A stretch of 15,029 nt of DNA from contig CADBQK010000317.1 of the NCBI GenBank assembly GCA_902796775.1, positions 1 through 15,029 on the forward strand. The letters are read 5' to 3'. The notes under the pieces were generated by a model that had not been told where the DNA came from, searched no databases, and saw only the letters and a list, made by a program, of their open reading frames with translations. The position numbers and the translations under genes are program-made. How positions within the stretch are numbered: position 1 is the first letter of the stretch; every line of letters starts with the position of its first letter. This document shows positions 14,577 through 15,029 of the stretch, piece after piece. The DNA comes from an uncultured Lachnospiraceae bacterium. GTDB taxonomy: Bacteria; Bacillota_A; Clostridia; Lachnospirales; Lachnospiraceae.

Positions 14577-15029
14577 ATGCGCGTTAGTTCAGCAGCAGAT
14601 CTTCATATGCACAGCAGGGCATCTGACGGCAGTGATGCACCGGAGGCTTTTGCGGCTATGGCGGCAGATCTGGGTATGCAGGTGTTTTCACTGACAGATC
14701 ATGATACTGTCAGCGGGAGCGCAAAGCTGCTGGACAAATACCTGCAGGGAGCATCTGACGGCGGCGGAGGGAAAAACCATTACCGTCCGGGGAAGGCAGT
14801 CGGGTTAACGGTTTGCGGAGCATCTTTACAGAGCAGATCCGCCGGTGACCGCATAATCTGGTTTCTGCCCGGCGTAGAGCTTAGCTGCAGAGTGGGGGAT
14901 ATCCTGTGCCATCTTCTCGGATACTGTTATGACCCGGATAGTCCTTCCATTGCCCGGGTCTGTGAGGAACTGGAGAGAAGAAGGATCCATAAAATGGAGA
15001 TCCGGATCGATAATTTGAAGAGGGTCGAC
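14577..15029 (+). CDS. PHP-domain phosphoesterase, 5' part (runs off the window)
   Basis: This frame is open for 151 codons to the last base of the window. The protein begins with a PHP domain of the TrpH/RNase AM (YciV)-type, metal-dependent phosphoesterases acting on 3',5'-nucleoside bisphosphates or 5' ends of RNA. Metal ligands are visible: His10 and His12 in ADLHMHS, Asp17 in ASDGS, Asp41 and His42 in SLTDHDTVSG, Glu101 in PGVELSC, and His112 in CHLLGYCYD. Between SLTDHDTV and PGVE there are about 55 residues, about 30 more than usual; they form a Gly/Ser/Arg-rich stretch (about 57-92). GAGAGG lies about 8 nt before the ATG. Exact substrate cannot be set from the partial sequence. Confidence 0.85.
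   Translation, partial: MRVSSAADLHMHSRASDGSDAPEAFAAMAADLGMQVFSLTDHDTVSGSAKLLDKYLQGASDGGGGKNHYRPGKAVGLTVCGASLQSRSAGDRIIWFLPGVELSCRVGDILCHLLGYCYDPDSPSIARVCEELERRRIHKMEIRIDNLKRVD

Noticed and set aside
1..15029. Search for CRISPR arrays, tRNA or rRNA genes, insertion sequences, phage genes, toxin-antitoxin pairs or defence genes
   Set aside because: No regularly spaced repeats, cloverleaf-like sequence, transposase, integrase or defence-type protein was seen on either strand.

Overview
The window reads as a chromosomal segment of an anaerobic Gram-positive Clostridia-type bacterium, probably a Lachnospiraceae-like gut organism. The evidence is indirect: strong AGGAGG-type ribosome sites, G+C near one half, an [FeFe]-hydrogenase maturase (HydF), a lysine riboswitch with an intrinsic terminator, a lipoprotein-anchored binding protein, and no rRNA, tRNA, IS element, phage gene or CRISPR array. 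Every gene I accept lies on the + strand. The long minus-strand open frames are shadows.

Layout. (1) 34-2672: a tightly packed, overlapping trio of a Pat-type GNAT acetyltransferase, the adenine DNA glycosylase MutY, and a class I SAM-dependent rRNA methyltransferase of the RlmI/COG1092 type. (2) 2762-3757: a likely extended -10 promoter, a leader hairpin and an unrecognised secreted protein built of Tyr/Lys-rich beta repeats. (3) 3822-8506: a three-subunit molybdenum hydroxylase of the XdhABC type (molybdopterin, FAD and 2x[2Fe-2S] subunits), followed after 14 nt by a cytosolic Sel1-repeat protein that appears to belong to the same operon. (4) 8571-9876: a long, perfect two-tier inverted repeat immediately upstream of hydF. 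(5) 9977-11362: a MATE-family transporter. (6) 11393-14426: a lysine-uptake unit with promoter, L-box riboswitch, intrinsic terminator, a second structured leader, binding lipoprotein, a leaky intercistronic terminator, permease and ATPase. (7) 14577 to the window end: the 5' part of a PHP-domain phosphoesterase with an unusual insertion.

How the parts work together. The clearest regulatory story is region 6. The riboswitch assigns lysine as the probable substrate of a polar amino acid ABC transporter whose protein sequence alone would not reveal it. Region 3 is a catabolic or salvage oxidoreductase, most likely acting on a purine or related N-heterocycle. Its electron acceptor is not encoded here, and the Sel1 protein is a candidate accessory factor. 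HydF stands without HydE or HydG in this window. I did not find an obviously novel multigene system. The items most worth a second look are the Sel1 gene in the xdh operon, the hydF upstream hairpin, the competing repeats after the riboswitch terminator, and the insertion in the PHP protein.
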